Positions 35,976 to 48,534 of a stretch of 64,000 nucleotides of DNA are shown here, piece by piece (within the stretch, counting starts at the first letter, position 1; every line of letters starts with the position of its first letter). Where the stretch lies: positions 62,001 through 126,000 of the forward strand of contig JAIUPT010000022.1 in assembly GCA_022315425.1 (NCBI GenBank), written 5' to 3'. The position numbers and the translations under genes were made by a program. The notes under the pieces are model-generated. The model saw nothing but the letters and a program-made list of their open reading frames with translations, was not told the DNA's origin and did not search any database. The stretch comes from Pseudevernia furfuracea (Eukaryota; Ascomycota; Lecanoromycetes; Lecanorales; Parmeliaceae).

Positions 35976-36436
35976 GAGACGAGACGAGACTGCCCAAAGA
36001 AATGAATAGAAAGGCCGGGCTGGGCTGGGTAAGGAAGAACGAAGAGGGGGGCTGTGCAGGAGGTAGGGAGGGAGGTAAGGCAGATTGGCTGGTTGATTGA
36101 TTGATCAATTAGCTGAACGGTAGCCAGCCAGCCAGCCAGCGACAAGGACTCGCTCCACGAGCGTTGGAGGGTTCTGATGTTTAACATTTTACCTTTCTCT
36201 ACGACTAGGGAGGGAAGGCGGTCAGTGATGTGAGATAAAGGATAGGATAAGATAGGATGTTCAAAACCCCCCCTCAAAAAAAGAAGAAAAAACATGACTT
36301 GCTGCTATTCGTTTCATCATTATTGACATAGTGATTAACCGCTGGTGCCGCCATCCTCACAGACCCGGTCCAGCAAATTTCAGACACACACACACGACCC
36401 ACCTCCCCCTGTATCAATTTACTCCACCCACGGCTT

Positions 36437-39400
36437 TTAAAACCGCCACTGCTCCAACCAAATCCCCATCCACTCCTTCCCCACGGGCGTCAAAGCCTTC
36501 ATGTTCCCACTCGTCTGCACCGTCACCTCCGTCTCCAGCAAGACTTCATCCTCGGCGCCATCCTCGCTCATGCCCGTGAAGAATTCCAGCAGTTTGATGC
36601 CCGGGTTCTTCGCGACGTCTTCGGTGCCCAACGCCGCCGACGCCTGGAGGGCGGAGAGCCAGTCGGCGAAGGGGACGGGGTCGATGGAGGTGCTCTTCGT
36701 GGCGTCGCCGTCGTTTTGGAAATACCGAATCACTGCTGGAACGAGGGAGTGCCAATCGCCGGGGTAGGGGTTGACGAGGTTGTAGTGGTGGACTTTCTGT
36801 GACGGCACGGCTGATGCGTTGGCGAGGACGAGGTCGACGATGATGCCGGCGGTGATGTCGACGGGGACCCAGGGTACCGTGTCCATACTTGGGAGAGCCG
36901 TGGGGATTTTGCCGAGGTATTTCGAGCTTGCTATGAGCTAATGATTTGGGGATACCAAAGTCAGCTCGTGGTGGAGACAACACTAGACCACCATATCCAC
37001 GCTTTCTCTTGTAGACTCCACATGGAGAATCACGGATCCTTGATGCACACGATAAAGAAGGCTGGAGACACTTACACTTGGGAGCCACTCCTGTTTATTC
37101 CACATTCCCCCTTTCTTCGTCACCGGACCCGCCAGCTGTCCCACTCGACAAATGACCGTCGGGACTCCACTCTTTTCAGCCCCCGCTTCGAGCAGCAACT
37201 CCCCAACGTATTTCGACTCGCCGTAGCCCATCGGGGAGGGAATGGTGAAGTCATGAAACGCCTTTTCGGGAACTTTCTCACCTGGATGCTTAGCGTGCCA
37301 CTTGCCCAGCGTGGAGACACTGGAGGTGAATAGGATTGGAGGTTTCTTGGCCGATTCACTTGAGAGGTTGATAAACTCGCGGACGCCGGCGATGTGGGTC
37401 TCGAATGATTCGAGGCTGAGGTTGAAGTCTACCTGCCATTGGTTGTCTGAGTGATTTGAGGGTTAGCTAGAATTTCGGTGGAATGGGACACGATAATTGA
37501 CTTACGGATTATGAAGGAAGCTTCTTTGACAAGGAGATCATAGTCGTCTTCGTTCAAGCCGAGACGAGGTTTACTGAGGTCTGTCGTAAGGAATTTGACC
37601 TTGTCTCCTCCCCATTCAGTAATAAGGCCTCGAGAGGCGTTCGACTTTTCTTGTTTATCTTCGCTGTGGGCTCCACGGTTGAGGCAAATGATATTCGACA
37701 CTCGATCAGAGACTAGCAAAGCGTCGAGAAGGTAGGATCCGAGTGAACCTGTACTGCCGGTAAGGACAACAGTCAGCTTGTCGTCGTCTCTTCCGCCATC
37801 AACACCGTTGGTTGAGGCTTTCGGTAGGTCTTCCGAGTACTTGGCGAGCATATCTTCCATCTTCTTGATCCTTTGTTCCTCCAATTTCTCGGAAGCTTCT
37901 GCGCTGTGACCCGTCATTTGGTGGAGAGCGTTGGCCAATTTGGCTGCTGTAGGATTTGAGTAGATGATCTTTGGCGTGATTAAATGAGGCGGGATTACTT
38001 CTTCTCCATGCTGAGCTGTGAAAGAAGTTCGAAGCTGTCGCACCAGATTCATGACTTGTAAGGAGTCCGCTCCAACGGCGAAGATATCCTGTTCAGGTGC
38101 GATTGCTTCCAGTCCGATAGTCCCTACTAGCATCTCTTGCAAACCTTTTGTCAGAGTATCTCGATCATGAGCATCTAGCTTGATAGTTGGCAACGAAGCG
38201 TCGTCAGCATTCGCATAGAGTTGATCAATCTCCTCCGCGTACGCTTTCGTAGTCGCGGCTCGCTTGACAGTACCTTTGTCCGCCATAGCCATTGGCTTGT
38301 CTGGTTTGGTGAAAGCGATGTGATCCCGTTGAAGCTTCGCGTACGCTGGCGCGGTCTCGTTGACCTTAATGAGATACGGTGTGAAACTATCGAGTAGGTC
38401 CTTCTTTCCCTCTTCCGACGGTGATCCCTTCTTGAGTTCAATCAATGCAGCTGGCTCAAATCTCGCTTGACCAACAACGATAGCACGACTGACATCCGGG
38501 TGCGTACGCAATGTTGCTTCCATTGCGCTGGGATTGAACTTTTCACCATTGGAGAACACAATCACATCGTCTGATCTGCCCTCATAGATCCATAGATTGG
38601 GTTTCGTCGGATGCTTAGAAAAAAGGTCTTTCGTCGAGTACTCTGACTTGTCCGGAAATGTGTACCACGTGGCGTGATAGGGATCTGTAGACGGATGACG
38701 CACCATGAATTGTTCATAACGCCCGTCACCGACCTCTCGAAATTCGACACCTTTCGCATCAGGATTGTAGCGGAAACACATCCAGTCTTCCGGTTCCTTG
38801 TCGTAATTAGGCGAAATTGCTACTTCTGAGGAGCCCAAGATGTTGACGAGTTTGGTATGTCTTGCGATTATATCACCAGCACGTCTGGCAAGAGGCCCTG
38901 ATCCTCAGTCAGCATGGCGAGAAGGAAAGGACGCGAGAGACCCAACCTCCACCAAATTCCACAAATTTGACTTTCTTCAGCCTCTCCAGAGAGCTCTCCG
39001 ATTGACACATGTCCTCCAACACAGAAGGTGCAAGGAAGCAACCGTCCACCTCCACGTTGTCAAGAAGGTCATCGACCAAGTCTGCGCTGACTGGTCGGCC
39101 AGCAGGCGGCCAAATGATCGTTTGGTGATAATACAAGGGAATTATCATTGCTCCCAGTATGCCAGCCACCTGTGTCTTGATATCAGTACACGAGACTGTC
39201 TGGGAAAATGTGGATATGCACAGAGAGTGACCTACATGAAACGGGGGTAGACTAGCGAAAATACATGTAGCGCCTTGACCTGTTGGAACAACGACCGCAG
39301 GATCATAACCGTCAAATGAAGGCATCACATGATGCGCATCTGGAGTCGCCAGCCCTCCGTGATAAAGTGTAACAGGCTTTGGTAGACCAGTAGATCCCGA

Positions 39401-40057
39401 CGTGTGTATGACGATAAATGGGTCATGGGCTGCCTCCTCGAAGCTCTTCTCATATGGATAGTGTTTATGAGACTCTTGAGCCAACCACTCGTCAAATGTT
39501 CTAATGACAATATGCCGCATGTCACGCTTTTCCAAGATGTGGTCAACTTTAGTCCCGGGTGCGCTGAGCAAGGTTTGGCACTTGGTTGATTCGAGAAGAT
39601 ATAGAATGCCCTCAATGCTGTTGCGTGGAGATGGCAGTAATGTCTGGGGTCGTCTTAACTTTGACGGTAAGGTCTCTAGGGTTCACAGGCATAGACTGAC
39701 CTTATAACCCACTTTGGCAGCAGCGATGGCAATGACCCAATACCTGAGATCCGCTACTGGAGTCAGCTCTGAAACGGTCAATGGCTGTTAGGGTGGTGAC
39801 TGACTGGGACCAATGTAGGCAATCGTGTCAAAATCAGTACTCTTCCCAAGCACGGAATCGCACCGCCAAGCGATATCATTCACTGCCCGAGCGAAGGTGC
39901 TGATAGTGATGTTTTTCAGGCCATCCGCGAAGTTTGTTGTGCTTGGAATCTTTGCAAAGACATAATCTGGATCCTTCTCAGCATATTCGTCCACCAGATT
40001 GGGTATCAATCTGTGTCCATAATCCACTGGAGGAGTATTCGTATGGTTGGTAGCCAT
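36437..40057 (-). CDS. NRPS-like adenylate-forming reductase (A-T-R)
   Basis: Seven exons close in phase: 40057-39805, 39768-39701, 39643-39236, 39169-38947, 38897-37506, 37446-37076 and 36937-36437. The product is 1071 aa, the usual length. The adenylation domain spans about residues 30-540, with the A3 loop HTSGSTGLPKP near 188 and WIYEGRSDDVIVFSNGEK near 420-437. The carrier domain has GADSLQ (Ser near 596) for the phosphopantetheine arm. The reductase domain has VVLTGSTGSLGSYL near 693-706 and catalytic YGESK near 856. There is no condensation or thioesterase domain. Enzymes of this kind activate a carboxylic acid as its adenylate, load it on the carrier and release it reductively as aldehyde with NADPH. 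The substrate cannot be deduced. Neighbours are not tailoring enzymes, so it looks like an orphan reductase. The exon 6-7 acceptor at 36938 was chosen for phase and because it restores LIASSKYLG. Confidence 0.9.
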
Positions 40058-41755
40058 GATGGTCTAAGGTCAGGTGGAGCTATCACGGGTATTTGAGAAT
40101 TAGAATGGAGAAAGAATTTCAGAATGTTTCTATTGATGAAAAGAACGTGAGCGAACCTGTGATTTTATATTGGACGACGCGCCTAGATCTAAGGGTCAAG
40201 GAACGGACACCTTCCGGCATTTCGCGGAACGCGCGCAGGCAAGAAAGAGACTTGGGAACGCAGGGCAAGTCTTGGGAAGTAGTGAAAGCGGGGTTTATTC
40301 ACTGAGATTGGAGCGGTCTTCTTGACTGAGGATACTAATCAATCAACGGTTTATGCATTCGGTATCGAGGAGAGTGGCAACGGATTATCACCACTATAGA
40401 CCATGTCGGAAAGACGCGGAGGCGAAATCAAAATTTGTTGTAAAGAGATATTGAATGAGACAGAATATTCCGCAGTACGGAACAGCTCACATGTGTCCTA
40501 CTGCTAACCAAAGTTGTAAGGTGATGAATGATTGAGAGGTGATCAGCCTCGGTGATCAGGAATGAAGCTCCGGAAGGCGATGGGGCCGGACCTTGAAGAA
40601 GGCTACCTAGGCAGATGTTGTTAAATTTTTACCTTGTGCATGACTGTGCATTGATTGAATGGCCAAAGACATTGGATTAAGAGAGAACAGGTGATGATAT
40701 GATGTATGGTGATGCAGAAAAGAAGGAACGAAAGGACATTTTGTCTTCCTTTTCCGAGATATCCTCGGCATCGTCTCTGCTCGGATACTACTATTACCGC
40801 GTGGGATCTCCCGGCTCAGTCCGATAGCCCAGTACGGAGAGGTACTTACTTTATCTGTGTGAGTGCGGTCATGTTCCGCTAAAATGTGACGTCCCTGACC
40901 AGCACCTTTCAAGCCGACATTGCGGCATTTTGCCTCTGCAACAGACTCACAGATCCACTGAAGAAACAGGGACGGAGCGAGAGAAGAGGTCCGCACTCCA
41001 CAACACAAGATAGGTAGGGAGGTAGGTAGGTACCTTACAAGTATCCTTGGCGCGCTAAGCCTTACCAAATCCCGAGGTTCCACGAAATTGAAAACCTCCT
41101 CTTCTTCATTCTTTCGCACCACTGGGTATGCGCCTCTAGCCGCGCTCTATTCAATCATCCAAGTCCGGGGGCTGCGGATAAGTCCCTGCCCACTCGAAGG
41201 CACAGATTTGCGCCATCCCCTGTTGCTATTCGCCACACACGACCTTCCTGAGATGGAGGGGTCTTGCCAAAGTGAAAAAGGCAGCCGGCAGGAAGGAAGC
41301 GCATATCTGCAGGAAGGATACTTTCCGCGAAAAAGGACGTGAAGCCATCATGCGTTGAACCATTGCGTCCATGAGTAAGGCGGTACATCTCCCATTGATT
41401 GACTGCATTGGTTGCAGCTTTGATAATATTGCCAGTCCTGTTGTTCTATAAGCAACACTTCATACCAACTGCTCACGGAAGTTGCTAATTCCTACATATC
41501 TTTGTCATTGTATTTCTTAGATTACTTGTTGGCTCCGCTCGCTACAACTCGCTTGTCATGAGTAAGCTGAGTAAGCTGAGCCTCAGGGCAGATTCTGTAT
41601 TTGGAGCCACTACAATTAAGAACGGCTTGGCTTATTAGCAGCAGTAATTCGAAAGGTTATAAAACGAAGACCGTCGCCCAAAACCCGTCGAATAACCTTC
41701 ATACGATATCCCAAAATCAGAAAACTCGATTTCCACCCAAGGACACTACCGGACG
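40058..41755. other. Divergent promoter region, no gene recognised
   Basis: This is 1.7 kb between the reductase start (-) and the unknown gene start (+). A 171-codon frame at 40607-41122 (-) has no family pattern. A short (GGTA)n run sits at 41010-41031. Confidence 0.45.
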
Positions 41756-42642
41756 ATGCCTCGAAAAGCCCCTGCTCCAATAGCTTCCGGCTTCGTCGCA
41801 CAGGTGACTGCACCACTCGTGAGTGCAGTTGCATCGAGTGCCATGGGTGCTGGTGCTGCGAAACCACAGAACTCAGCCAAACCCTCTGGTTCGAAAGCTG
41901 GTCCATCCACTCCACAGCCGACGTCGGGTGAGGTATCCTTGCCCGCGCGCTACCCTCTCATCGCAGCCCTTCAAGCTATCGGCGGACCCGATAATGTGTC
42001 GTCGGCGAACAATCTCATGCTCGTGACCACTACATTTCCCAAATCGTAAGTCTGAATGAACGCACACGTACTCCGCTCCGTCTTGACCTGTCCTTCAGGA
42101 AACCCGGTGTGCCCGGGATGGAGAACCGTTACGTGACCGGCCTGCAAGGAAATGTCAGCAAAACCGTCAACAGCGTCTTCAAAGGCCAAAAAATCCAGCT
42201 CGACGCGGGCGACCTGTTCCGCATCCGCTGGGACTTCGACCCCGGCAACCCTCCGGATCCCAAACAAAACATCGAGCAGGTCGACGGCAAAGGCGTCCAC
42301 CTCAACGCCGAGTTCTTTGGCAGACGAGGGACGACCAAGATAGCATTCACGCCGAGCATGGATACCATTGTCAGCAAACCGGGTAATCGCAATTCGGACA
42401 GGTACGACATGACTGTTGGGGATATGTCGACTTGGTTGGATTATCAGACGAAGATGAATACGAGTAAACACGTCTTCACTATGAAGGAGAGGACGGGGGA
42501 AACGAATGCAGACAAGGCTAATGACGACAAACCGGACAATGACCCGACGGATAACGACGTAAGGGCGAAGGCTTTGAAGGCCATGGCGCTGAAGTTGGCG
42601 GGGAGGTGGAAGGATATGTATGCCAATGCGCCGAAGGAGTGA
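41756..42642 (+). CDS. Unknown 277-aa protein
   Basis: Exon 1 is 41756-42045. The intron is 42046-42098 (53 nt; GTAAGT donor, TTGACCTG branch, TTCAG acceptor). Exon 2 is 42099-42642, and the phase 2 join gives 277 aa. The N-terminal 65 residues are Ala/Ser/Pro/Lys-rich and have no convincing signal peptide. Residues 65-200 look like one folded alpha+beta domain: PLIAALQAIGG, LMLVTTTFPKS, DLFRIRWDFDPG, KGVHLNAEFFGRRGTTKIAFTP. The last 45 residues alternate an acidic Asp/Asn run (NDDKPDNDPTDND) with a basic helix (KALKAMALKLAGRW). I do not recognise the family. The GxHxN...KxAFxP pattern reminds me of small nuclease-like domains, but I cannot support that. Good splice signals and even composition argue that it is a real gene. 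Confidence 0.65.
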
Positions 42643-44633
42643 GGGGACGCGATGTGCCATGCAGAGACGTTTTGTATGGATGGAAGCTATGGTCGCATTG
42701 GTGGTATTCTGAGATTCTTACACATTCCTTCTCCGCGGTTCAAGCATCTTTCTCCTACCGAATCCTGAAGCGCTGCGAAAGAATTCTCACGCATCTGACG
42801 TTTCGTCATTATTTTATCGTATCTGAAGCAAGACATCTCATCTCAGACGTGGCATTCCCCCTCATCCCCTCCATCACCATCCTTTCTTTCTCTCCTCCAC
42901 ACTCCTCCCTCAATTCCCCTCCACACGCTGAATCTCCACCAAACTCAAACCTCAATAACCTTTCCATGCCCACATTCACTTGCTCCCACAACGAACCACC
43001 CTCGGGCAAATATCACCCCCCTACTACCTCCTCCTCCATCGCTATCAGTACAACGACCAATCATATCTCCGCTGGAAAAGCAACCACAGTCCTCCAAGCA
43101 CCAAACACCATGGATCCTATCTAGACAAACCAGCCTTCCCCGGGGCTCGCAACGTGCCAAGCACCTCATCGGTGAGTTTTGCAGAGCGAACGATACATGA
43201 GCGGCAAGCTAGCTTTTTGCAGCATGATTGATGGGGTTTCCGACTAGTGGTCCGACAGACTTGCGCCTGAGTGTTTCATAGGGACAACCAAGAGCCTTTA
43301 GAGGGCCGGACTAGACTAGATCTGTCCCGGCTGGCTCCAATATGGGAAAAGGGGTTCGAGCTGGGGGGGGGGGCCTTTGGTTGAGATATTGGATGGTAGG
43401 CCTTTCTGCTGCCGAGCTCTAGGTGACCGGGTCCGGCTTTCCCATCGGACAGATGGGTGTACCGATAAGCACAAGCACAAGCACAACGATGACGACCAAG
43501 ATGAAGACGAAGAACCAAAAGAAATACTCGCGATCAAGCAAGCTAGCGACACCAGGGCCAGAATTCCCTCAAGGAACCAACAGACCACCCAGTGCAAATA
43601 CGCCAGTAAATCCCCAGTGATCGCGAGTGGTATCGACATCACCAACAACGTACAACGTACAGTCGATCATGCATAGGGAACCCATCAAGCCCGAAGCGCG
43701 CCCACGTCTCTATATCATACCAGCGTGCCTCCAACCCGCAACCTCAACCCAACTCCAGCAGACGCGCGATATCGTGAACGTCAGACTCGCAAACCCATTA
43801 CGACTCACGGGGCATCCAGGGGGGGGGGGGGCCTTTAAGTACAGAACACAGCCTCAACCGACTTCCGTTGCCTTCCTTATTCGGTTTGGTCTCCACCGGG
43901 CATTTATTGCTGAACCCGCGCACATCCCGCCGGCGAGTTAGTCGGGCGGCTGCCAGGTGCTTCAGGTAAGCACCTGCTGCACCTCACGGCCCGGTCAGGA
44001 GTGTGGCGGAGAAGGTGACAGGTGTCGGCTTTTGACGCATGGATTGCCGTCGAGGGGTCTCTGCTCACACGACCACGACGACGAGGACGACATACCCCGG
44101 ACGTGGGCGAGGCCGGTACGGCAGATTCCGTCCGAGAGCACAAACCGGGCCACCTGGCAGCTTTGGTTCTATAAAGAAAAAACCACCCCCCCCTGGGAAA
44201 GATGAAGGATGTGATAAGGGCGTTCCACGGATTCCGCATTCGTGGGTGCATATGTATGGCCACATGATCAATCAGGAGCGCCAAAAAAAAAAGCTGGAAA
44301 TTCATCGCCTTGAAGGGATCAAGTGTGTTCGCTGGTTCGCACAGTACAAAATTTCCAGAACTCCGCAATAAACGAAGCAGCGGTGGTTGCTCCTACAACG
44401 CGGCCGACCCGTCGTTCAGGAAACGGTTTGCCCGGGATACCACTGTGACTGAAGTAAGTCGACCGTGTAGCTTCCGGCCGAAGTGCAAAAACCCAGCAGG
44501 GTCGGGATTACCAAAACCGTACAAGAAGCGAGGGAGCGCCGAGAAAAGACTCGGCTATGATTGGCTTCTCCTTCTAGCCAGCTTGAACGGTGTGAACTGT
44601 TGGAAACCGGAATAATCCCATCACCTACGTGAC

Positions 44634-44671
<38 letters not shown>

Positions 44672-46800
44672 TCCTGATCGGCGTGGGGTTTTTGCGCAGA
44701 ACAGTCGGGTATGAAGAAGAATCTCGTGGAGAGAGTGGGGAGGGAGGGAGGGAGCTTATGCGGGGTGGGTTCGCGCACACGATGTCATTTTGGCATGCAG
44801 GAATCAAAAGGGGCGTTTTTATTAAATGGAAATGGAAGGATAAAGGGAAATGTTTTGGGAGCCTCGCCACTCGATGATGGAAGGGCTCGAAAAGATAGAT
44901 GGGGCATGGCGGTCGTGCAAGAAGACTTGCACCGTGTAGTGCGCACACGAGGAAAAGGTCCAACAGACCGAGCTCCTCTTCGGCGAAGTCAAAAAAAAAA
45001 AAAAAAAAAAAAACACCTAAAAACAGGCAATCCGGCGAAGCGCGCGAAACAGCTGGGGCTCGAACCAAATGGGAGACTTGGCCGCTTTCGGACTGCGAGA
45101 CCAGGCCCCATGAGCCATGAGGTACGACATTTCGCATCCGTTCGGTGGACAGACATGATAGCTACGATGAACCAGGGTCTCAGGTACCGACAGCCACCGA
45201 AAGGATACACGTCCATTTGCTCTCAGCGATTCCCAGACATCTAGTATGTTCCACTGAACTCAGAACCCAGCTTGCAGCCCGATTGACATCTTCGAACGCA
45301 TTCATCGATAAACGGATCTACTCCCAGAGCAGTACGCCGACACGGAGTACGAGTCATGCGAAGGCGAGAGTGTACAAGGCGAGCGAATCATCCGCTCCTT
45401 TTTCCAATCACAGTCCAATAGAGATGACCGTCGCGACTGGATCTCCCTGTCCGTAGTTGCACGATTCCCGGCCCCCCTGCGCGGACGCCTTGGCGGACTC
45501 GCTGGAGGAATGATTGAGCCAAGTCCTCATCACTCTGCGAGATCGCATTGCCCGCGAAATAGCCCTACACGTGAACCGCGATAATCTCCTCCGCGCGTCC
45601 GAAACAATGTCTTTATATTATCCGCCGCATATGTTACATACATACATACATATATACATCCATCCATCCATCCATCCATCCATCCACAGCAACACCCCCA
45701 ATATCCCCCGAACAAGAAAAGCTCCAACGTCTCCAAGCGGCATCTCCACCTTACTCCTCGCAATCACCCAATCAGGGTTCTCATACTCACCACCACGAAA
45801 TGGAACCGAATGACCGGATGTGTACGATTGATTGATTGAAAGGAGCCGTCGCAACACGAGAACAGGATAACCCGGGTACGTAGCATAGCGGCAAGAAAGA
45901 AAGACAGAAAACCCCCCCCGTCCGTGCTTCTTTTCCAGCAGCATAGATAGAGAGCAGGAAGCGAAACAAAGAAGCGCACCCACACGCCCATACGATACGA
46001 TACGATACAAGTATACGAGCCAGAGAGGAAGCGAACGAGACGGACGCAAAGAGAAACGTCACGCATGGGACTCTCCCTCGAGAAAATAAATCTCACGAAG
46101 GAAAAATCTCACGAAGAGAAATCGAGACCGTGAAGAGTTTCCCAAAAAAAAAAAAAAAAAAAAAAAATTGCGGGTGGGGTGCAAAGAAAAGAACAGGTAA
46201 GGTAGGTAGGGTGTGTATATCCAGCATTCGAAAACCGAGACGACAACGAACGTGTCAAGGGAAATGTGACTGTGGGTCATATATTCATGTGTGGTGGAAA
46301 AGATGCATTTATTCTATGTGCCCGCAGGGCAAATATGTGCGGCGCCAAGCCGAGCTAAACCTAATTGGGTGGATGCCCTGAGGATGCTTGGCGTACCGTG
46401 ACAGAACGCGTCTATCGAAAAATCCACCCATGAAAATAGAAGAAGAAAAAAACCAGCATCGAACACGAACGGGGCCTGAAAAACACTTGCTCCCGACCCT
46501 TCCCCCCCTCTCATCCAGTCCCAAATCAAACCAAGTCAAAAATTAAACGAACGGATTGAATTGGATGGATAGGATAGAATAGAATAGAATAAAGTAAAAT
46601 AGATAGGATAGAATAGAATAGGATAGGATAGGATTATATTGGATAGAATAGCATAAGATTGAATAGAATAAGATTAAATAGGATTGAATAATGGATATTG
46701 AAACATACCTACCGTATCCTACCGTATCCTGCCGTACTCACGAAACGAAACGAACAAATAGCCACCAGCATAGCACACCACCAGCACAACACAGCACACC

Positions 46801-47058
46801 CCACACCACACACCACACACCACACACCACACACCACACACCACACACCACACACCACACACCACACACCACACACCACACACCACACACCACACACCAC
46901 ACACCACACACCACACACCACACACCACACACCACACACCACACACCACACACCACACACCACACACCACACACCACACACCACACACCACACACCACAC
47001 ACCACACACCACACACCACACACCACACACCACACACCACACACCACACCACACCAAC
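46801..47058. repeat. ACACACC heptamer minisatellite, about 35 copies
   Basis: A nearly perfect tandem array of the 7-mer ACACACC runs for about 250 bp, with imperfect units (CACACC, ACACCCC) only at the edges. Because 7 is not a multiple of 3, every + frame reads the same His/Thr/Pro peptide period and every - frame the same Cys/Gly/Val/Trp period. The frames are therefore open without being genes. Confidence 0.95.
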
Positions 47059-47427
47059 AGCACAAACGACCGAATCGATGCCGGCCAGAGTCGACGCCTC
47101 GAACATCTGTCTTCGTCAGCAGCAGCAGCAGCGACGAGTAAGTAAGAAAGTAAGTGTTGCGAGGACAGGTAATTGCCCCGCTTGATCCTCGAGGACGGAT
47201 GTCGGAAATTGCACCGGTGGAACCACCTCGTATTACGCGTACGTTGACCTGTGTCTAGATGGTTCAAAGGGGCGAATTTCCGGGCATAAATAACTGGTCT
47301 ATGGCCACCTCCATAGCTTTTCCTTATGCTTCTCATCCTTCTCTGGAATTTATATAGCCATATAGCACTAAGCCTATTTGGTCATCGGATCATTGTTCTT
47401 CCGCCTCCGGCGCATCCAACATTGCAA

Positions 47428-47556
47428 CAGTAAGTAAGTAAGTAAGTAAGTAAGTAGGAATATCCCGGTCCAGTCCAGTCCAGTCCAGTCCAGTCCAGTC
47501 CAGTCACTTACGGAATCCGGAATGTGACTGTGACTGTGACTGTGACTGTGACTGTG
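47428..47556. repeat. Chain of three different perfect arrays
   Basis: (GTAA)n at about 47430-47457, (CAGTC)n at about 47468-47506 and (TGTGAC)n at about 47524-47553 follow each other with gaps of about 10-18 bp. Unit lengths are 4, 5 and 6. Confidence 0.9.
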
Positions 47557-48534
47557 GGAGAGACGGACAATGTTCAGAGTTGGACTTGGTTTGTATGGAG
47601 CGTTCGTGAGCTAGCTAGCTACATGCATGCGCGGGGGGACCGACGCGCACGATGGCGTGGGCGTGGGCGTGCTCGAGCGTTTTTTGATTTATTGATTTTT
47701 ATTTTTAATTTTTATTTTTTTGGGGCCCCGGGGGGGGGGGTTGTTGGTGGGGGATTGTTGGTGAGAGAGAGGAAGAAGGGCCCGAGGGAAGAGGAAGGAG
47801 GGCCGAGGGCGAGTATGAAGAAAAGAAAAGAAAAGAAAAGAAAAGAAAAGAAAAGAGTGTCGTTGAGCTAGAAAGGAAAGGAATGGAATGAAATGTCCAG
47901 AAAGGAATGAAATGTCCAGAAAGGAACGAATGTCCAGAAAAAAACGAACATCCAGAAAAGATCCCATGAAAATAGAGATAAAGAAATAAGAACAAAGAGT
48001 GCTCTTTCCATTGCCCGCCCGCCCGCCTCGGGTTTTTTTTCGTAACAAGTGGGAGGGAGCGAGGGAGGGAGGGAGGATGGGATGGCGAGAGAGAAGCCTG
48101 ATCGAACGTTCGGCCGTCGAGAGAGTATTGTGTGTGTGTGTGTGGGCGGACTACGATGATGAGTTGTTGTGCAATGGGAGGGAACTCCGTTTCGGGTAGC
48201 AAGGTGATTCTTTGAGTTCAAACATGTTCAGACGTTTGGGTTGAATGGAGACGAGACGAGGCAACGCGAGGAGAGGATGTGAGGAGAAGGGGCGTAGATG
48301 ATGTAAGATACATTCCTTATGCCTAATGTTATTCACTCGGCAGCAGTACTAGTACAGATGTACAAACAGTATACCACCTGCAGGACGTGTTGGTTTGAAT
48401 AAGTTGATTCTGAGCTCATCTGTCCCGTACCATAAGTAGCTATATCTACAACGGTTCCTTCATTCAGACCTACGTCGCTGTTGTTCGCCTCATTGGTCCC
48501 CGGCGGTGATCCTCTCTTCTACCTTTTTCTCGCT

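Larger units (their letters stand above)
42643..48534. other. 5.9-kb repeat-rich region without a recognised gene
   Basis: Everything I can support here is simple sequence: poly-G at 43362-43371 and 43818-43830, (GA)n at 44634-44668, poly-A at 44990-45013, (CATA)n/(CATC)n at 45640-45688 and poly-A at 46144-46167. Further on come GATAGAATAG-type repeats at 46560-46690, the heptamer array and the chain of arrays listed separately, poly-G at 47730-47740 and (AAAAG)n at 47820-47855. Frames of 100-170 codons are common but low in complexity. The last 300 bp, next to the GDH gene, show no repeats. Confidence 0.55.

Noticed and set aside
36437..42642. Secondary-metabolite gene cluster around the A-T-R reductase
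   Set aside because: Neighbours are an RNase T2, a repeat region and an unknown small protein; no tailoring enzyme, transporter or regulator lies near by.
46801..47058. CRISPR-like array
   Set aside because: Direct 7-nt units without spacers in a eukaryotic genome; it is a minisatellite.
46691..47336. His-Thr-Pro repeat and Cys-Val-Trp repeat proteins
   Set aside because: Heptamer array gives the same peptide in every frame; no flanking protein-like sequence.
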